Position numbers and translations under genes: made by a program
Part shown: piece after piece, positions 1 through 6,553 of the stretch
How positions within the stretch are numbered: position 1 is the first letter of the stretch
How the letters are laid out: each line of letters starts with the position of its first letter
DNA from: Leptospiraceae bacterium
GTDB taxonomy: Bacteria; Spirochaetota; Leptospiria; Leptospirales; Leptospiraceae
Reading direction: 5' to 3'
Length of the DNA stretch: 64,000 bases
Assembly (NCBI GenBank): GCA_024233835.1
Contig: JACKPC010000002.1
Coordinates: forward strand, 1,135,773 to 1,199,772
The notes under the pieces: generated by a model
What the model saw: only the letters and a program-made list of their open reading frames with translations
Told to the model about the DNA's origin: nothing
The model's database searches: none

Positions 1-1
1 A

Positions 2-940
2 ATTGCGTTAGAAGCATTATCAATGATAATCTATCATGAGGTTGATTCTAATGTAGAAAAGGATATTTACATAAGGGCAGGAATAGACACTAACTTAAAG
101 AATAGAGCAATTATTGGATACACATTAATAAATTTAAAAAATCATTATCCAGAAGATTGTTTAAAAATTTTGAAAATTTGGACAGAGGAAAAAGACTTTA
201 ATAGTTTAAAATATGGTGTAAGCTATTTTTACTATTATCGTAGAGAAGAAGTGCCAGTCATTATTTCTTTTTTGAGAAAATGGATAAATTTCTTTCAATT
301 AGAAATTGAAAAATATGAAAACTTAAGTGCAGGTGCTTCTTTTTCTTCAAATTGCATATCACTTATAGTATTATTAGCAAAGAATAAAGAAGATGGCGTA
401 GAAAAAATTTTACAGCAGTTAATAAATAGTACTGAAGAAAATTCAGAACAATACCAAATTTTAATCCCTCGTATTATAACAAATTTAATATGTAAAAAAG
501 AAACGTATCAGGAAATACTATCTCCATATTTAGAAATGTTAGCATTATTAAAAAGTTCAAAAGTTAGAGATAATGTAATTTTTAGTGTTTCTAATATACC
601 AACAAAATTTCTATCTAAAGAGAAAAAGCGAACTATCATTCTATCGGCTACACGAAATGGAGAATTTGAAAATTTCTCTTCATCGTATTCATTGACAAAA
701 ACATTACCAGAACTATATAATGATAATTTTCAGTGGTTTCTTGAATTATGCCAGGAATTATTTTTTAATAAAAAAGTAATCCCAATACCTTACTATGAAT
801 TAAATAATTATGGTAAAATATTAATTGATATCTATTTGAATGATTCTGGAAAAAGATCAGAAGTTGCAATATTAGTCAATAAGCTTATCGCTTTGGGTTG
901 GGAATCAGGATTAAATGATATTTCTGAAATAGGGAGATAA
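2..940 (+). CDS. Helical-repeat protein, 3' part (5' end outside window)
   Basis: The reading frame is already open at base 2, with seven codons before the first ATG at 23, so this is probably the C-terminal part of a longer protein that starts upstream of the window. The ~310 visible residues are rich in Leu, Ile, Lys, Glu and Asn and look like stacked amphipathic helices (HEAT/ARM-like). No catalytic motif is visible and I do not recognise the family. The gene converges on the XRE regulator that ends at 957, with a gap of only 16 bp. It is very AT-rich compared with the core genes after 36.9 kb, which would fit acquired DNA. It could be the helical sensor arm of a larger conflict protein, but nothing seen proves that. 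Confidence 0.55.
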   Translation: MALEALSMIIYHEVDSNVEKDIYIRAGIDTNLKNRAIIGYTLINLKNHYPEDCLKILKIWTEEKDFNSLKYGVSYFYYYRREEVPVIISFLRKWINFFQLEIEKYENLSAGASFSSNCISLIVLLAKNKEDGVEKILQQLINSTEENSEQYQILIPRIITNLICKKETYQEILSPYLEMLALLKSSKVRDNVIFSVSNIPTKFLSKEKKRTIILSATRNGEFENFSSSYSLTKTLPELYNDNFQWFLELCQELFFNKKVIPIPYYELNNYGKILIDIYLNDSGKRSEVAILVNKLIALGWESGLNDISEIGR

Positions 941-956
941 AAAAAATCTACCACAT

Positions 957-1289
957 TCACTTATAATTCTTCTTTAAAGACTCAATAATCCCCTTCAAAG
1001 TATCTAAGAGTTTTGGATCTTTTCTGACCTCGGATAAAAGCTCTTTCTCTTTATCCGTTAAAGTATCGCTGTTTTTAACCTCAAGCATGTCTCCTGTTCC
1101 ATTGACTAGCCATTCAATACTGATATTATGTTCCTTATTTAGCCTTAAAACTACCTGAATAGGAAGAGATTTAGATCTTCCATTGACGATTTCACTGAGG
1201 TTGCTAGGTTGCATTCCGTATTTTTCAGCAAACTCCTTCTGTTTCAGATTCAGATAGGAAAAAAGATTCTTATAATCATTTTTTTTCAT
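957..1289 (-). CDS. CI-like XRE-family regulator of TA module 1
   Basis: A 110-residue DNA-binding regulator. Residues ~8-65 form a helix-turn-helix of the phage CI/XRE type, with the recognition region around MQPSNLSEIVNGRSKSLP and a following helix ending in EWLVNGTG. The C-terminal ~40 residues (DKEKELLSEVRKDPKLLDTL...) are probably a dimerisation tail. It is a paralogue of the regulators at 3703, 4999 and 5402; all four share the plan and end in ENYK or KNYK. It is transcribed divergently from an antitoxin-ParE pair at 1453-1996, and the gap holds an 8-bp inverted repeat (1321-1343). No clear Shine-Dalgarno sequence precedes the ATG. The likely role is repression of both divergent promoters; this is inferred from the layout. 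Confidence 0.85.
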   Translation of the reverse strand: MKKNDYKNLFSYLNLKQKEFAEKYGMQPSNLSEIVNGRSKSLPIQVVLRLNKEHNISIEWLVNGTGDMLEVKNSDTLTDKEKELLSEVRKDPKLLDTLKGIIESLKKNYK

Positions 1290-1320
1290 AAAACTACAGG
1301 ATAATTGTATTTTCTTATTG

Positions 1321-1343
1321 ATAATCCAATGATGCTGGATTAT
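1321..1343. promoter_or_regulatory. Putative operator of TA module 1
   Basis: A perfect 8-bp inverted repeat, ATAATCCA and TGGATTAT, with a 7-bp spacer. It lies in the divergent gap between the XRE gene (start at 1289) and the antitoxin gene (start at 1453). Position and symmetry fit a dimeric XRE repressor. The sequence differs from the inverted repeats found in the other three modules. Confidence 0.5.
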
Positions 1344-1452
1344 ATGGTGATATATACATCGATACTGAATTTTTTAAAACCTGCGGTCAAGTAGAAACGA
1401 GAGGAATTTCGTGCTTGTCGCACTAATGAGAGGAAAAAACAAAGGAGAACCC

Positions 1453-1707
1453 ATGCAAAGACTACTATTAGAGTTTATAGATGACTCAGACTATGAGCTA
1501 ATTCTGTCAATAGCCAGGCGTCTCAACTGCAAAATCATTCCCAACGAAACGGAAGAAGAGCCAGCAAGAAATGGTACCGAGCTTTCACCGGAGAAAAAAG
1601 CCGAACTCGAAAGACGACTCACTGACTACCAAAACAATCCAAATGACACCTACACTATGGAAGACGTAAAAAAAGAACTGGAGGAGAAATTTGGCAGAAA
1701 AATATAG
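1453..1707 (+). CDS. Antitoxin of ParE/RelE-type module 1
   Basis: An 84-residue acidic protein starting at the ATG at 1453, chosen because an AAAGGAG ribosome site lies 6 bp upstream; an in-frame upstream start at 1411 has no such site. The N-terminus has an alternating hydrophobic pattern (LLLEFIDDSDYELILSIARRL). The charged C-terminus ends in EDVKKELEEKFGRKI, typical of antitoxin tails that wrap ParE/RelE toxins. It is a clear paralogue of the antitoxin at 5991. No ribbon-helix-helix, HTH or AbrB fold is obvious, so it may not bind DNA itself. It overlaps the toxin gene by 17 bp, implying translational coupling. Confidence 0.75.
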   Translation: MQRLLLEFIDDSDYELILSIARRLNCKIIPNETEEEPARNGTELSPEKKAELERRLTDYQNNPNDTYTMEDVKKELEEKFGRKI

Positions 1708-1996
1708 ACTACGTCGGGAGGCAAAAGAAGAACTGGTATCAGCCGCAGAATGGTATGAAAACAAACAACCGGGGCTCGGAGAAGAGTTCTATAATGAGGC
1801 ATTGGAGAAAATTGAAAAAATCTCTAATAAGCCAAATTCATACTCTACCTTTTTTAAAAACTTCCGCAAAGCCAGCCTGGAAAAGTTTCCCTACTGGATT
1901 GTCTATATTGTCCAGTCGCCTATTGTCTTAGTGCTATCGGTCTGGCATAAAAAAAGAGACCCGGAAGCATTACAAAAAAAGTTAGAGAAAGAATAA
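1691..1996 (+). CDS. ParE/RelE-superfamily toxin, module 1
   Basis: A 101-residue protein of the RelE/ParE toxin fold. It shows the hallmark order: EAKEELVSAAEWYE, GLGEEFYNEALEKIEKI, FPYWIVYIV, and the terminal strand VLVLSVWHKKRDP. The start is a TTG at 1691 inside the end of the antitoxin gene, preceded by a GGAGGAG-like site. The toxin at 6226 uses a TTG at the equivalent place, which supports this start. Family members either cleave ribosome-bound mRNA (RelE) or poison gyrase (ParE). The sequence alone does not decide between them, though the length and the EFxxE-type helix favour the ParE side. Confidence 0.85.
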   Translation: MAEKYRLRREAKEELVSAAEWYENKQPGLGEEFYNEALEKIEKISNKPNSYSTFFKNFRKASLEKFPYWIVYIVQSPIVLVLSVWHKKRDPEALQKKLEKE

Positions 1997-2012
1997 GCAC
2001 AGGAAAAAAAAT

Positions 2013-2879
2013 ATAAACATCAACACCTATTTTTCCGGAGCCGGGCTTTTTGAAATCGGTCTTTTGCAAGCCGGGCTTGAAGTTCAACAGAGTTTCGAGA
2101 TAGACTCCACATGTTGTAAGACACAAAGAAATAATTTCCAACATGAGGTTTCGGAAAGAGACATTTCCAAGAAGCTTGTCTTTGATGAGAAAGAATGTGA
2201 TGTTATGCTCGCAACCTATCCCTGCACAAAGTATTCAACCGCTGCTGATATTAGCGGAACTCGAACCGGGGATGATTTATTCCTGCATTTCTTCCGGCAT
2301 ATTGCTATTAAGAAACCGGAAGTTTACGTGGTGGAGAATGTTCCGGGCATGAAGAAGTTTCCTGTTGTAATGGAAGCCATGACAAAACTACCTGAATATT
2401 ATGTATCCGTTTTCTGTCCTGTTTATACCCACAAGTTTTTACCCCAGAAGAGAGATAGACTTATCCTCATTGGTTCCAAGAAACATTTTGCTTGGAGAGA
2501 GCCGGAAGTATCCAGAAAAGTATCTTTGAAAGAAATCCTTGAGAAAGATGTAAGTATTAAAATTCCGAACTATGTGTATAAAAGGTTAGATGGAAGCTAT
2601 CGCGATAAACCTATCATCTCTGACCCGGAAGCAGGAGACATTGCACCGACCTGTGTAGCACATTATGCAAAGGATAGAGGCACAAGGCTTGTGAAAGATA
2701 AGTCTTTTCCTCGTGGTGTAAGACCCTATACAACCCTTGAGTATGCAAGACTTCAGGGAGTTCCTGATTGGTTTCAATTTCACGGGACAGAAAGTCAAGT
2801 TTATAAACAAATCGGTAATGGTGTTCCTACGGTATTCGGTCTCTGGATAGGAAAAGAATTGAAGAGATATTTTAAATAA
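2013..2879 (+). CDS. Cytosine-5 DNA methyltransferase (no standard start codon)
   Basis: A C5-cytosine methyltransferase of the Dcm/HhaI family. Motifs in order are: FSGAGLFEIG (motif I, AdoMet binding), ATYPCTKYS (motif IV, catalytic Cys), VVENVPG (motif VI), PQKRDRLILIG (motif VIII), then a short target-recognition stretch, and YKQIGNGVP (motif X). Motif I lies upstream of the first ATG/GTG/TTG codon in the frame (TTG at 2064). The frame is open back to a stop at 1983, and the only start-like codons ahead of motif I are ATA at 2013 and ATC at 2019. I therefore propose a non-standard start near 2013; a start at 2064 would give an enzyme without motif I. No endonuclease gene is adjacent, so it is an orphan methyltransferase lying 17 bp after a toxin gene. 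Confidence 0.8.
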   Translation: MNINTYFSGAGLFEIGLLQAGLEVQQSFEIDSTCCKTQRNNFQHEVSERDISKKLVFDEKECDVMLATYPCTKYSTAADISGTRTGDDLFLHFFRHIAIKKPEVYVVENVPGMKKFPVVMEAMTKLPEYYVSVFCPVYTHKFLPQKRDRLILIGSKKHFAWREPEVSRKVSLKEILEKDVSIKIPNYVYKRLDGSYRDKPIISDPEAGDIAPTCVAHYAKDRGTRLVKDKSFPRGVRPYTTLEYARLQGVPDWFQFHGTESQVYKQIGNGVPTVFGLWIGKELKRYFK

Positions 2880-2951
2880 ATCATCTCTTACGATATTTCT
2901 ATTGACTATAGACACTTGTTTTGTATTAACAAAACATCCGTTATAAAAAAA

Positions 2952-2998
2952 GGTGCCGGCGCTCCCTGAGCAAGCGAAGCGTGCCGAAGGGCAGCACC
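2952..2998 (-). terminator. GC-rich hairpin, probable terminator of TA module 2
   Basis: A GC-rich stretch, unlike its AT-rich surroundings. The outer arms GGTGC (2952-2956) and GCACC (2994-2998) are complementary, and there are further partial internal pairings. Read on the minus strand the hairpin is followed by a run of seven T. It lies just after the minus-strand toxin gene that ends at 3015. It may also be a copy of a dispersed palindromic repeat. Confidence 0.5.
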
Positions 2999-3014
2999 CT
3001 AAATGTAGATTATT

Positions 3015-3317
3015 TTATTTTCTTTTTTTCAATGTTTCCGGATTACGTTTATTATGCCAGACGGCAATAATCGAAATCCACTTTTCTTTAAAAACGTAAT
3101 ATAGGGAGAATGGAAAACGCTTTAGATAGGCTTTTTGCACCGACGAATCTTTTTTATCTCTACTTACTTTGCTAATCTCCCTTGCCTTATCGAAGACTTC
3201 AATAGCAAAGTCACGTCCTAAACCCTCTTTCTGTTTTTCATACCAGAGAAAAGAGTCTTCCAAATCGTTTTTCGCTTCCGGTTCAAAACGATAATTGTCC
3301 TCATCATATTCAGACAT
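3015..3317 (-). CDS. ParE/RelE-superfamily toxin, module 2
   Basis: A 100-residue toxin of the RelE/ParE fold: FEPEAKNDLEDSFLWYEKQ, GLGRDFAIEVFDKAREI, KAYLKRFPFSLYYVF, ending ISIIAVWHNKRNPETLKK. It starts 2 bp after the antitoxin stop codon (ATG at 3317), so the two genes form an operon. It is more diverged than the toxins of modules 1 and 4, which resemble each other closely. A GC-rich hairpin with a T run follows it. Confidence 0.85.
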   Translation of the reverse strand: MSEYDEDNYRFEPEAKNDLEDSFLWYEKQKEGLGRDFAIEVFDKAREISKVSRDKKDSSVQKAYLKRFPFSLYYVFKEKWISIIAVWHNKRNPETLKKRK

Positions 3318-3319
3318 TT

Positions 3320-3553
3320 CTAAATTCCCCCCAAACTCTCTTCGATGTCCTTTCTTGTATAGCCATTATGTGGATTTTCTTCCATACGTTTTAAGCGTAC
3401 TTGTAGCTCGGCCTGAGCTTCCGGTGTTTCAGAATCCGGTTTTTCGTCCAATACGATAACTACTGTATAGCTTCCGGGTTCTATTTCTTGTGGCAAAGTC
3501 GCTTTCAGGCTACCATCTTCTGCCACCTCTGCTCTTACTTCGTAGTGTTGCAT
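3320..3553 (-). CDS. Antitoxin of ParE/RelE-type module 2
   Basis: A 77-residue antitoxin starting at the ATG at 3553, which has an AAGGAG site 6 bp upstream. A longer frame back to 3700 runs through the promoter region and lacks a ribosome site, so it was rejected. The N-terminus (MQHYEVRAEVAEDGSLKATLPQ) resembles a small beta domain of the AbrB/MazE kind but is not convincing. The C-terminus (LQVRLKRMEENPHNGYTRKDIEESLGGI) is the helical toxin-binding tail. It is unrelated at the N-terminus to the antitoxins of modules 1 and 4 but shares their tail plan. It diverges from the XRE gene at 3703. Confidence 0.75.
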   Translation of the reverse strand: MQHYEVRAEVAEDGSLKATLPQEIEPGSYTVVIVLDEKPDSETPEAQAELQVRLKRMEENPHNGYTRKDIEESLGGI

Positions 3554-3654
3554 AAATATGCTCCTTCTTGTTTTCCCGCTTTCCAAAGGTAAATACTTGA
3601 CGTAAAAGCTCAAACGATGGAAAGCTTGGGTAACTGGTATGACCAATATATTAA

Positions 3655-3693
3655 CGGTATTTCGGTAAGTCAATAAAATATACGAAAATACCG
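3655..3693. promoter_or_regulatory. Putative operator of TA module 2
   Basis: An inverted repeat of CGGTATTT (3655-3662) and AAATACCG (3686-3693) in the gap between the antitoxin start (3553) and the XRE start (3703). The right arm ends 9 bp before the XRE ATG, which would allow autorepression. The sequence is unlike those in the other three modules. Confidence 0.5.
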
Positions 3694-3702
3694 CATACAT
3701 TT

Positions 3703-4032
3703 ATGAAAAAAGAACAGTATAAAGAATTATTTTCTTACTTAAATACTACACAGAGGGCTTTTGCGCTGAAACATGAAATTCCCGTTTCTACTTTGAGCGA
3801 CATAGTTAATGGGAGGATTAAATCTCTTCCAAAAGAAATTATAGAGAAGCTCCATGAAGAATACGGTATCCGTTATGAATGGTTGGTTACCGGCAAGGGA
3901 AGCATGACTTCGGTTGAAACCAATAATCTCACGGCAGATGAGGAAAGTATTATAGATGAACTTAGAAAAGACCCTAAACTAATCGGAGCTATAAAAAGCT
4001 TTATTAAAGCTTTGAAGGAAAACTATAAGTAA
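3703..4032 (+). CDS. CI-like XRE-family regulator of TA module 2
   Basis: A 109-residue paralogue of the regulator at 957: HTH at residues ~8-65 (recognition segment IPVSTLSDIVNGRIKSLP, then YEWLVTGKGSM) and a C-terminal tail. The final 20 residues or so (DPKLIGAIKSFIKALKENYK) are identical to the regulator at 4999, while the HTH parts differ. That suggests recombination or selection for new DNA specificity on a constant dimerisation tail. It diverges from the antitoxin-toxin pair at 3553-3015. No Shine-Dalgarno sequence is seen. The stop codon lies inside the 82-bp repeat element. Confidence 0.85.
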   Translation: MKKEQYKELFSYLNTTQRAFALKHEIPVSTLSDIVNGRIKSLPKEIIEKLHEEYGIRYEWLVTGKGSMTSVETNNLTADEESIIDELRKDPKLIGAIKSFIKALKENYK

Positions 4033-4316
4033 TACCTTATATTAAGAATCTGTAAACCAAAACCGGACTGCGAAAGTTGTTTTCTAAAACTCCGGTGCAG
4101 TTTTACTTAGGAAAATTTCAGCTCTGAACAATTTTCTAATCAATCCAATTTTCAATTTGGATTCCCTGAATTCTTTCAAAATGTTTTACATTTCTTGTAA
4201 CCAGAATCATTTGATTCGCAATCGCAGAACAACCTATAAGCAGATCAATTACATCCAATCTGGTTCCGGCTTTTTCTAAACGAGCCTTTTCTTTCGCAAA
4301 GAGTTCCATACAGTTG
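4027..4316. repeat. 290-bp direct repeat, copy 1 (82-bp element plus vapC 3' end)
   Basis: This segment recurs with the same length and few mismatches at 7051-7340. Its first 82 bp (4027-4108) also occur alone at 5326-5407. The 82-bp part begins at the Lys-stop codons of the upstream gene and ends in GTTTTACTT; in the 7051 copy the two ends are exact inverted repeats (AAGTAAAAC and GTTTTACTT). The rest is the 3' portion of the PIN toxin gene. Confidence 0.8.
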
Positions 4317-4540
4317 CTCAAAGGAACTATCTTAATAGAACTTTTAAAATCTTTGAGTTTTTGAGTATTTCGGTCTTTGTTATTAGAAGAACTTTTTTCT
4401 ACACCATAGAGAAGTTCCGCCACCGTTAATTCAGATACATAACAATTTTCTAAACCTACACTCCGTATTTTCTCTGCAAGCTCATATAAGCCTTTTATGT
4501 AGTAGATACAGATATTTGTATCAAGAAGGTATCGGTTCAT
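4136..4540 (-). CDS. vapC: PIN-domain toxin VapC, module 3
   Basis: A 134-residue PIN-domain ribonuclease. The acidic active-site residues are visible: MNRYLLDTNICIYY (first Asp), VSELTVAELLYGVEKS (Glu), RLDVIDLLIGCSAIA (Asp), and a terminal LVTRNVKHFERI strand. VapC toxins of this family cleave tRNA or rRNA. The gene overlaps the end of the antitoxin gene (ATGA-type 4-bp overlap at 4537-4540). Its last 181 bp are duplicated as a remnant at 7160-7340. It is the only non-ParE toxin among the four modules, but it has the same divergent XRE partner. Confidence 0.9.
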   Translation of the reverse strand: MNRYLLDTNICIYYIKGLYELAEKIRSVGLENCYVSELTVAELLYGVEKSSSNNKDRNTQKLKDFKSSIKIVPLSNCMELFAKEKARLEKAGTRLDVIDLLIGCSAIANQMILVTRNVKHFERIQGIQIENWID

Positions 4541-4809
4541 AAATCTACTTCCCTTTCTCTTTGAGTCCTCGAAGAATAAATCATATCAATGAGTTCATCA
4601 GCGGATTCTTCTGTATCCCAGGAACCAAAACAACTGTAGAATAGTTCTTCCTTTTTCTTTTCTTCGGTTCCTTGTTTTAAAATAGAATTAGAAATCCTTG
4701 ATATAATCTCAACTTTTTGTCTCACTTCGTAGGTATCAATAATCTTTAGCAGGTTTTCTACCACTTCTTCAAATTGTTTATCTACCGGTTCTAAGATTTC
4801 ATTTATCAT
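4537..4809 (-). CDS. vapB: VapB-like antitoxin, module 3
   Basis: A 90-residue antitoxin translationally coupled to the PIN toxin. The C-terminus, FYSCFGSWDTEESADELIDMIYSSRTQREREVDL in part, has the FGSW...E-L-I-D-I-YSSR pattern common in partners of PIN toxins. The N-terminal half is helical (PVDKQFEEVVENLLKIIDTYEV) without a recognisable DNA-binding fold. A GGAGG-type ribosome site precedes the ATG. It diverges from the XRE gene at 4999, with a 9-bp inverted repeat in between. Confidence 0.8.
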   Translation of the reverse strand: MINEILEPVDKQFEEVVENLLKIIDTYEVRQKVEIISRISNSILKQGTEEKKKEELFYSCFGSWDTEESADELIDMIYSSRTQREREVDL

Positions 4810-4944
4810 GTGACACCTCCTATAGAACCTTTACTTTGCTTCATAAATCGTTTCAATGCAAGCTTTTTTAAAAAACTCAGCATAGGAATTGGCTTGACGC
4901 AAAGCTTCTTCCAGTGAAAAGATTAGATAGTTAATATGACCAGT

Positions 4945-4986
4945 ATATGATCACGAATCAGGAATGTCAAGCCTCATTGATCATAT
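4945..4986. promoter_or_regulatory. Putative operator of TA module 3
   Basis: A perfect 9-bp inverted repeat, ATATGATCA (4945-4953) and TGATCATAT (4978-4986), in the gap between vapB (start 4809) and the XRE gene (start 4999). A further TTCGATCA lies at 4986-4993. It is distinct from the repeats in the other modules. Confidence 0.5.
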
Positions 4987-4998
4987 TTCGATCACACA

Positions 4999-5331
4999 AT
5001 GAAAAAAGAACAATACAAAGAACTTTTTGATTTTCTGAATCTAAGCCAGAGAGGTTTTGCCAGAGAATATAATATACCCGCTTCTACGATTAGTGAAATA
5101 GTAAACGGTAGAATCAAGAATCTCCCGCTTGAGGTTGCCTACCGCCTGCATAAAGAATGTGGAATCAGCTTGGATTGGCTTGTTAAAGGCGAGGGGGCAA
5201 TGTTTGACACGAAAAATACAGATACTTTTAGCAACGAAGAAACCGAACTTTTCCTGGAACTCAGAAAAGACCCTAAATTAATCGGAGCTATAAAAAGCTT
5301 TATTAAAGCTTTAAAAGAAAATTATAAGTAA
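4999..5331 (+). CDS. CI-like XRE-family regulator of TA module 3
   Basis: A 110-residue member of the same regulator family: HTH region with IPASTISEIVNGRIKNLP and LDWLVKGEGAM, then a tail identical at its end to that of the regulator at 3703. It is transcribed away from the vapBC pair and converges on the regulator at 5402, with a gap of 70 bp that is essentially the 82-bp repeat. No Shine-Dalgarno sequence is seen ahead of the ATG, and the right operator arm ends only 12 bp upstream. Confidence 0.85.
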   Translation: MKKEQYKELFDFLNLSQRGFAREYNIPASTISEIVNGRIKNLPLEVAYRLHKECGISLDWLVKGEGAMFDTKNTDTFSNEETELFLELRKDPKLIGAIKSFIKALKENYK

Positions 5332-5407
5332 AGGCTTATATTCTAAATCTGCAAACCAAGGCCGAACTGCGAAAACTGCTTTTTAAAACCCCGGTGCAGT
5401 TTCACTT
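5326..5407. repeat. 82-bp intercassette element, copy 2
   Basis: A diverged copy of the 82-bp element, of the same length as the copies at 4027-4108 and 7051-7132. It fills the gap between two convergent XRE genes; its left end holds the Lys-stop codons of one and its right end the Lys-stop codons of the other. The shared core is an ACTGC...CCGGTGCAGT stretch. Confidence 0.7.
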
Positions 5408-5734
5408 GTAGTTCTTCTTTAAAGAATCAATCAAATTCTTAATAGTATCCAGAAGTCTCGGATCTTTCCTTAATTCACCAAGAATCTCTTTTTCTTTATC
5501 ACTCAAAGCATCTGAACCTTTTACCTCCAGCATACTTCCGGTTCCGCTTGTGAGCCACTCTATGCTGATATTATGTTCTTTATAGAGCCGAGCTACAACC
5601 TCTATAGGAAATTTCCTTCCTTTACCATTTACGATTTCACTTAAATGAGAGGTCTGCATTCCATACTTTGCAGCGAAATCTTTCTGGGTAGTATTTAGGT
5701 AAGAAAAGAGTGCTTTAAAATCTTCTTTATTCAT
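5402..5734 (-). CDS. CI-like XRE-family regulator of TA module 4
   Basis: A 110-residue paralogue most similar to the regulator at 957 (both contain MLEVKxSDxLxDKEKE and end in KKNYK). The HTH recognition segment is MQTSHLSEIVNGKGRKFP. It diverges from the antitoxin-toxin pair at 5991-6534. The 256-bp gap contains an 18-bp palindrome at 5769-5786, then a gene fragment. No Shine-Dalgarno sequence is visible. Confidence 0.85.
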   Translation of the reverse strand: MNKEDFKALFSYLNTTQKDFAAKYGMQTSHLSEIVNGKGRKFPIEVVARLYKEHNISIEWLTSGTGSMLEVKGSDALSDKEKEILGELRKDPRLLDTIKNLIDSLKKNYK

Positions 5735-5768
5735 AAATAAATTCTAAAAACAATAATTATTTATTGAA

Positions 5769-5786
5769 AATTCCATACATGGAATT
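5769..5786. promoter_or_regulatory. Putative operator of TA module 4
   Basis: A palindrome with arms AATTCCAT and ATGGAATT separated by AC, 34 bp upstream of the XRE start at 5734. It differs from the inverted repeats of the other modules in both sequence and spacing. Confidence 0.5.
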
Positions 5787-5852
5787 TATTATAGTTATAT
5801 ATCAATTATAGAATTCAATCTATCCCTGTCACTAAGAAACAGGGTCTCAGAT

Positions 5853-5943
5853 TCAACAGGAGAGCATTATGCAGGTGAACAAACACATCGAAACCTTCTG
5901 GCAGGGGGAAAGGACGATTTTTTTATTAACAAAAACATTTTGA
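5853..5943 (+). pseudogene. Fragment of the gene at 6554
   Basis: The first ~65 bp, including the ribosome site and ATG (5869), nearly match the start of the gene at 6554. The copy has lost 9 bp between two CTGGCAG direct repeats and then runs into unrelated sequence, giving a 24-codon frame that stops at 5943. It sits between the operator and the antitoxin gene of module 4. It is probably a relic of duplication or insertion. Confidence 0.7.
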
Positions 5944-5990
5944 CAACTTAAAATATATCAATATTTATAATTAAAAAGGAGTGTAGAACA

Positions 5991-6257
5991 TTGAAAACTT
6001 TAGTATTACAATTTGAAGAAGAACAGGACTTTGAACTAATCCTATCGATTGCCAGAAGGCTCAATTCTAGAATAGTTGAGACTGAACTACAAGAATTAGA
6101 CAATGAAAATGCAGAGTTTTCAGAAGAGATGAAGGAAGAGCTCGAAAGGAGGCTTTCTCTTTATCAACTAAACCCGGAGGATACATACACCCTCGAAGAT
6201 GTGAAAAGTGAACTGGAAGAACGATTTGGAAGGAAAATACAGGCACAAACTACGTAA
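5991..6257 (+). CDS. Antitoxin of ParE/RelE-type module 4
   Basis: An 88-residue paralogue of the antitoxin at 1453: LVLQFEEEQDFELILSIARRL at the N-terminus and DTYTLEDVKSELEERFGRKI at the C-terminus. It starts with TTG at 5991, with an AAAAGGAG site 9 bp upstream. A TTGACA (5940) and a TATAAT (5966) precede it, but the 20-bp spacing is longer than ideal. No DNA-binding fold is evident. The gene overlaps the toxin gene. Confidence 0.75.
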   Translation: MKTLVLQFEEEQDFELILSIARRLNSRIVETELQELDNENAEFSEEMKEELERRLSLYQLNPEDTYTLEDVKSELEERFGRKIQAQTT

Positions 6258-6534
6258 AGAAGCCAGGGAAGAACTTTTATCCGCTGCGGAATGGTATGAA
6301 AGCAAGAAAGAAGGATTGGGAGAGGAGTTCTATAATGAAGTAGAGAATAAAATAAAGCAATTATCAGAAAAGCCAGATTCTCACTCAAAATTCTTTAAAG
6401 ATTTTCGCAGAGCAAGCCTGGAAAAATTTCCTTATTGGATAATGTATATCTTTCAAGCACCTATTGTTTTAATATTATCTATCTGGCACAAGAAAAAGAA
6501 TCCGGATACCTTGATTGAGAAATTAGACAAATAA
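6226..6534 (+). CDS. ParE/RelE-superfamily toxin, module 4
   Basis: A ~102-residue toxin closely related to that of module 1 (shared AAEWYE, GLGEEFYNE, ASLEKFPYWI and SIWHKKK-NPD blocks). I place the start at the TTG at 6226 because it occupies exactly the position of the TTG start of the module 1 toxin inside the antitoxin gene; a GTG at 6208 in the same frame is the alternative. The function is as for that family: mRNA cleavage or gyrase poisoning. The next gene starts 19 bp later. Confidence 0.85.
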   Translation: MEGKYRHKLRKEAREELLSAAEWYESKKEGLGEEFYNEVENKIKQLSEKPDSHSKFFKDFRRASLEKFPYWIMYIFQAPIVLILSIWHKKKNPDTLIEKLDK

Positions 6535-6553
6535 AATTCAACAGGAGAGCCTT

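Noticed and set aside
1411..1452. Upstream start for the module 1 antitoxin
   Set aside because: The ribosome site AAAGGAG fits the ATG at 1453, and the extra residues have no counterpart in the paralogue at 5991.
2586..2915. A minus-strand frame opposite the methyltransferase
   Set aside because: The plus strand carries all methyltransferase motifs here; the opposite product matches nothing.
3554..3700. N-terminal extension of the module 2 antitoxin
   Set aside because: It would run through the divergent promoter and the inverted repeat, and a good AAGGAG site precedes the ATG at 3553.
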